Assembly: GCF_030272615.1 (NCBI RefSeq) | Contig: NC_081411.1 | Coordinates: 159,318,471 to 159,382,470, forward strand | Length of the DNA stretch: 64,000 nucleotides | DNA from: Cryptomeria japonica | Taxonomy: Eukaryota; Streptophyta; Pinopsida; Cupressales; Cupressaceae | Direction of reading: 5' to 3' | Shown: positions 63,691 to 64,000 of the stretch, piece by piece | Numbering within the stretch: the stretch's first letter is position 1 | Layout of the letters: each line of letters begins with the position of its first letter | Notes under the pieces: generated by a model | Databases searched by the model: none | What the model was told of the DNA's origin: nothing | Seen by the model: the letters and a program-made list of their open reading frames with translations, nothing else | Position numbers and translations under genes: made by a program

Positions 63691-64000
63691 TATCAAGAAG
63701 TGTTTTGCTCGAGATCCAAATTTTCTCAGTTTAATTCTATGTTCGTTGTTGAAGAATAAAGATCAATGAGCTTAACAGAGACTAAGATTAGATAGACATA
63801 TTTTTGACACAAAAGTGGACAAGGTAGTTATCTCAGTAGAATTCTTGTCCTACAAAGGGTGAATCGACTTCTTTCTCTCTCTCAAGGGTTGGAGATTTAG
63901 GTTGAGAGTCATTGTAAGTGATACATACAAAATTATGGAAATAGAGCGAGATTGATCTTCCCTCCCTTATTTAAGCGATAGCTGAATGTAGATTTCTAAG
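63691..64000 (-). other. Tat-2 5' leader (partial)
   Basis: Non-coding. It resembles in wording the Tat-1 leader near 20870-21080 (AAGTGGACAAGG..., TTTATAGG-like segments), so it is probably the untranslated leader approaching the 5' LTR outside the window. Confidence 0.45.

Larger units (their letters stand above)
55151..64000 (-). mobile_element. Tat-2: gag-only Tat-related Ty3/gypsy element (runs off the window)
   Basis: A - strand element whose 3' LTR (about 55151-58639) is followed by a Tat-type polypurine tract, a repeat-rich 3' region and gag-like coding DNA up to 63690. No RT, RNase H or integrase lies between gag and the 3' LTR, so it is non-autonomous as far as visible. Kinship to Tat-1: same polypurine tract, same LTR organisation with a CCTATAAAT box, same ACCAGGTTTTCACC motifs, TPLG... 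gag tail and C-X2-H knuckle, and a degenerate G-patch-like motif. The 5' LTR and primer site lie beyond 64000. Confidence 0.85.

Noticed and set aside
1-64000. CRISPR array, rRNA, bacterial operon or single-copy plant gene
   Set aside because: No regularly spaced direct repeats with unique spacers, no rRNA-like sequence, and every coherent reading frame belongs to a retrotransposon.

Overview
The window looks like intergenic DNA from a large plant nuclear genome, built entirely of old, nested LTR retrotransposons. I see no ordinary host gene, rRNA, tRNA gene or CRISPR array. A gymnosperm (conifer-like) source is an inference from the mix of decayed Ty1/copia, Tat-type and Athila-type Ty3/gypsy elements, the long LTRs, and the many nonsense codons of C-to-T type.

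Layout. One Athila-like Ty3/gypsy element on the + strand is the host. It enters before base 1 and runs to about 55150. Only about 11 kb of its own DNA is here: a protease remnant (1030-1398), RT (29506-30095 and 31589-32302), integrase (32575-33892), a second ORF downstream of pol (about 43700-44575 and 49896-51650), and a 3' LTR starting near 51794. Five insertions interrupt it. (1) Copia-1, a SIRE-like copia element on the - strand (1410-29500). Its integrase is split by Tat-1, a Tat-type gypsy element on the - strand (5074-24568, target duplication CTTAC). Tat-1 is itself invaded by Copia-3, a Tork-like copia element on the + strand (8412-13154). (2) Solo LTR A (30096-31583). (3) Copia-2, a copia element on the + strand (33897-42998, duplication TAATA), with solo LTR B (36096-37331, duplication CCTTG) in its gag. 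(4) A 5.3-kb non-autonomous element (44576-49890, - strand, duplication GAGCC) with copia-type ends but no pol. It carries one reading frame of about 1,158 codons. (5) Tat-2, a gag-only Tat relative on the - strand (about 55151 to beyond 64000), whose 3' LTR holds a 2.5-kb TRIM-like element (55690-58199).

How the parts fit. At four junctions the interrupted reading frame reconnects when the insertion and one target-site copy are removed, so these boundaries are well supported. The deepest path is four generations: host, Copia-1, Tat-1, Copia-3. The autonomous families show the usual order (copia: gag-PR-IN-RT-RNH; gypsy: gag-PR-RT-RNH-IN), but every coding region is broken. Priming signals are tRNA-iMet-type for all the copia-related elements. 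Tat-1 instead has a 39-base match to the 3' half of tRNA-Trp.

Most noteworthy: the 5.3-kb element with its long frame unrelated to gag-pol; the tRNA-Trp half at the Tat-1 primer site; a G-patch-like motif after the protease in Tat-1 and a fainter one in Tat-2; four zinc knuckles in Copia-1; and shared hairpins in the two solo LTRs. Similarity and motif statements come from reading the sequence by eye; no database search was run.
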